Shown here in pieces: positions 38,548-40,300 of a stretch of DNA of 40,300 bases. The notes beneath the pieces were generated by a model that was not told the origin of the DNA, did no database searches, and saw only the letters and a list, made by a program, of their open reading frames with translations. How positions within the stretch are numbered: the stretch's first letter is position 1; every line of letters begins with the position of its first letter. This DNA is from a virus: positions 1 through 40,300 of IMG/VR virus record IMGVR_UViG_3300038461_000263. The stretch is one strand, 5' to 3'. The position numbers and the translations under genes were made by a program.

Positions 38548-38769
38548 ATGACAAAACAACGAGAAACAAAATCCACCCCTCTTAGCGGAAATAAAGTCAA
38601 TTTCGACTATAAATCAGTCCTCGTATTTGACCATGACAAGAATATTGGCACGTTTAATATTCCACCTGAATTATATGAAAAGATTCATAAGGTTTGCAAA
38701 AGAGAAAAAATAACTGTCTGCGATTTTATATACAACCTCATGAAGAATTATATTGAAATGCATGAGTAA
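38548..38769 (+). CDS. RHH-like small protein
   Basis: A 73-residue protein from ATG 38548, with GGAGG seven bases upstream; an in-frame ATG at 38470 that overlaps the previous stop lacks this. The C-terminal part (NIGTFNIPPELYEKIHKVCK then REKITVCDFIYNLMKNYIEM) is an RHH-like strand-helix-helix. The fifth RHH-like protein of the window. The N-terminal arm is basic and probably flexible. Confidence 0.62.
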   Translation: MTKQRETKSTPLSGNKVNFDYKSVLVFDHDKNIGTFNIPPELYEKIHKVCKREKITVCDFIYNLMKNYIEMHE

Positions 38770-38944
38770 AACCAAGTCCGATGCACAGAAAGCGATTGAC
38801 ATCCTAGCTAAAATTAAAAAAGGCTGTAAGGAAAAAGGTATTGATCTGGATGATCCAGATTTAGATATGGAAAAAGCTAAACCAATATTGGAATCATTGG
38901 GCGTTAAGCCATATAAATTCAAGCCTAAGGACTTATTAGGATGA
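38762..38944 (+). CDS. Small charged protein
   Basis: A 60-residue protein from ATG 38762, overlapping the previous gene's end. Helical (DAQKAIDILAKIKKGCKEKG), then LDDPDLDMEKAKPILESLGV and a basic end. The end motif (PYKFKPKDLLG) resembles the end of the next protein (ITIKFKPKD), a shared C-terminal feature. Function unknown. Confidence 0.58.
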   Translation: MSKTKSDAQKAIDILAKIKKGCKEKGIDLDDPDLDMEKAKPILESLGVKPYKFKPKDLLG

Positions 38945-39126
38945 GCAAAGAATTTGACAAAGCAAAATTAAACAATGAAACTAAAAGATATCAACTTAAT
39001 AAATCTCCTAAAATAGAATTAGATGAAGTTTCGGAAATGTTATTTGAGCTTACTATTGATCCTATAACTTGGGGAATTGATAATGAAGAAGATGCTATCA
39101 CTATAAAATTCAAGCCCAAGGACTGA
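38941..39126 (+). CDS. Small acidic protein
   Basis: A 61-residue protein whose ATG overlaps the preceding stop (ATGA). SPKIELDEVSEMLFELTIDP and WGIDNEEDAITIKFKPKD suggest a small beta-containing acidic fold. It shares the FKPKD ending with its neighbour. Unknown. Confidence 0.58.
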   Translation: MSKEFDKAKLNNETKRYQLNKSPKIELDEVSEMLFELTIDPITWGIDNEEDAITIKFKPKD

Positions 39127-39141
39127 GGCAGGACAAAAAGT

Positions 39142-39348
39142 ATGATTAATGAATGCTTTACAAATACCAAAAAAAATGAGGAAATATTACCCATAATTCC
39201 GCCACCCGAAGGGAAAGGCGGATGGTGGAGAGGTTACAAGAATCGAAGAACAAGACTTTTGAATAAAATCAAGTCTATATCTGGAGTTAATGAAGAGTTG
39301 CTTGGAGCATATGAACCACCAAAGGAGAAAAATGACAAAAGATTGTAA
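39142..39348 (+). CDS. Small protein carrying an exact portal-protein motif
   Basis: A 68-residue protein with AGGAC upstream. The first half has PIIPPPEGKGGWWRGYKNRR. Residues 46-56, ISGVNEELLGA, are identical to portal residues 423-433, yet 8 of 33 bases differ, each synonymous. Outside the motif the two proteins do not align. The Trp-Trp and Arg patch could be a membrane- or protein-contact surface. A role in binding the portal or its partners, for example blocking packaging or superinfecting phage, is inferred; a shared partner-binding motif is equally possible. It overlaps the next gene by 17 bases. Confidence 0.6.
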   Translation: MINECFTNTKKNEEILPIIPPPEGKGGWWRGYKNRRTRLLNKIKSISGVNEELLGAYEPPKEKNDKRL

Positions 39349-39667
39349 TTATGATTATATGATGACCGAGAAAGAAATGGAGGAAGGTGCAAATATTGCT
39401 AGAGTAATAATAAATTCTATGCAGGAAAAATATACTTATCACAATATAAGCGAAACGGCTATACTTTTCTTTGCAATGCATATTGTTGTTATTGAAATGA
39501 TTAACTGTATTCCACTTAAAAAAAGAAGAGAGGAATTTTATATGTTTTTTGAACAACTATCAAAAGAATCATTTAAATTGATTGAGGAGGAAAATGCCCA
39601 AAATAGCCAAAAACCTCAAGAAATTGCCCCCCAAAACAGCCAAACCAGAATTGATGGCGAACAATGA
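39332..39667 (+). CDS. Hypothetical protein with hydrophobic helix
   Basis: A 111-residue protein from ATG 39332 (AAAGGAG upstream). Residues about 45-63 (SETAILFFAMHIVVIEMINC) are hydrophobic and may be a membrane or buried helix. The rest is charged and the end is Gln/Asn-rich. Its start lies in the end of the portal-motif gene and its last 74 bases overlap the next gene in another frame. Confidence 0.58.
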   Translation: MTKDCNYDYMMTEKEMEEGANIARVIINSMQEKYTYHNISETAILFFAMHIVVIEMINCIPLKKRREEFYMFFEQLSKESFKLIEEENAQNSQKPQEIAPQNSQTRIDGEQ

Positions 39668-39815
39668 CCTTCTTCACGAACTAACTTCTCTTCATGGAGA
39701 CTGGTATCTTTACCCTGCCGCTCAAGCTATTGCTAAGGAAGTGATGCTTAGGCTTTTCGAGGATTATTGTTTAAGGATAAGTTATGATTTATCGAAAATA
39801 CAGACGTATGACTGA
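39594..39815 (+). CDS. Small protein starting inside the previous gene
   Basis: A 73-residue protein from ATG 39594 with GAGGAGG three bases upstream, out of frame inside the previous gene. The N-terminus is basic (KIAKNLKKLPPKTAKPELMA). The C-terminal part is LLHELTSLHGDWYLYPAAQA and a helix to the end. A shorter form from ATG 39657 (MANNDLLHE) would avoid most of the overlap but has no good ribosome site. Confidence 0.52.
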   Translation: MPKIAKNLKKLPPKTAKPELMANNDLLHELTSLHGDWYLYPAAQAIAKEVMLRLFEDYCLRISYDLSKIQTYD

Positions 39816-39999
39816 TGAAGAAATGGAAGAAAAATCTAAAAGATTAAAAATAGAATCACCAAAACAAATGTTTGAAAAAGGATTGTTTTTGGGTGATATA
39901 AGATATGAATTATTATGGATAACACATGACGATTTTACAGAGGAAGAAGCTAAAGATTTGATCAAAAAAACGAACTCTTCGGAAAAACCTAATAGTTGA
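39784..39999 (+). CDS. Small acidic hypothetical protein
   Basis: A 71-residue protein with AAGGATAAGTT before ATG. The sequence is charged and helical (MTDEEMEEKSKRLKIESPKQ, ELLWITHDDFTEEEAKDLIK). It overlaps the previous gene's last 32 bases. No domain was recognised. Confidence 0.58.
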   Translation: MIYRKYRRMTDEEMEEKSKRLKIESPKQMFEKGLFLGDIRYELLWITHDDFTEEEAKDLIKKTNSSEKPNS

Positions 40000-40003
40000 A
40001 ATT

Positions 40004-40234
40004 ATGAAATGCAATTGGATTCCTGTCCAAAATTCATTGCCAGATGAAGAAGTGTTTGTTCTGATCTTCACCAGAAAATGTGCAAGCGGTATCACTGTAG
40101 GTTGTTATGCTGAAGGCGAGTGGTCAGTCATGGTTCCAAATGAAGATTACGCTGTAAATGTTGAAGGCGTTGAATTTTGGGCCTATTTACCAAACTATCC
40201 ATTTGAAGACAAAGATCCTACGATTGAATTATAG
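40004..40234 (+). CDS. DUF551-like protein
   Basis: A 76-residue protein. CNWIPVQNSLPDEEVFVLIF at the start and VEFWAYLPNYPFED at the end match the DUF551 pattern (W-PV---LP---E-VLV --- H/FW--LP--P), a small beta domain frequent in phages (family recalled). It follows the previous stop by four bases. The last gene in the window; the final 66 bases hold no supported feature. Confidence 0.75.
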   Translation: MKCNWIPVQNSLPDEEVFVLIFTRKCASGITVGCYAEGEWSVMVPNEDYAVNVEGVEFWAYLPNYPFEDKDPTIEL

Positions 40235-40300
40235 AAATTGAGTAGATGTCAAATTGTCACCGACTGATGAAATAGCCCAGGGAAATCTAACCATTGCGTT

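Overview
The window looks like most or all of the genome of an AT-rich, dsDNA tailed phage with P22-like podovirus architecture: P22-type portal, scaffold, an N4-gp56/P22-like coat protein, and three consecutive ejection-type proteins, with no long tape-measure or sheath gene. A host with a Gram-negative envelope is suggested, by inference, by a lipobox lipoprotein, a secreted LPS-type glycosyltransferase and the ejection proteins. Neither the host nor prophage status can be read from the sequence.

Layout. 57-1149 (minus): three small genes, namely a zinc-knuckle protein, a ribbon-helix-helix protein and a P-loop NTPase. 1272-22912 (plus): virion genes. These are portal, a run of small lysine-rich genes, scaffold, the interrupted coat gene, decoration-like proteins, connector/tail genes, ejection proteins, a tandem set of tail-fibre-like genes, and two small membrane proteins. 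A short minus-strand insert at 18042-18634 holds two single-span membrane proteins and an orphan Phd/YefM-like antitoxin. 22907-31356 (minus): a secreted GT25-like glycosyltransferase, an RNA ligase preceded by an interrupted tRNA-like gene, DnaB-type helicase, a putative replication initiator, ERF annealing protein and a PD-(D/E)XK nuclease, forming a leftward replication and recombination operon. 31504-35305 (plus): RusA resolvase, small genes, small terminase, an HNH endonuclease and the large terminase. 35466-40234 (plus): a zinc-ribbon protein, tRNA-Glu, a small serine recombinase and a tightly overlapped string of small genes rich in RHH/HTH DNA-binding domains.

The most unusual points are as follows. 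(1) The coat gene is broken twice. A standard group I intron with a LAGLIDADG gene lies at 5933-6642. Only 26 nt upstream is a second, 54-nt insertion that has group I P1 and P10 pairings at its ends but no room for a catalytic core. (2) A tRNA-like gene carries a 71-nt structured insertion in its anticodon loop and lies directly upstream of an RNA ligase gene. (3) A 68-residue protein at 39142-39348 contains an 11-residue exact copy of a portal motif, encoded with eight base differences that are all synonymous. (4) Several start sites are covered by strong RNA hairpins. No endolysin was recognised.
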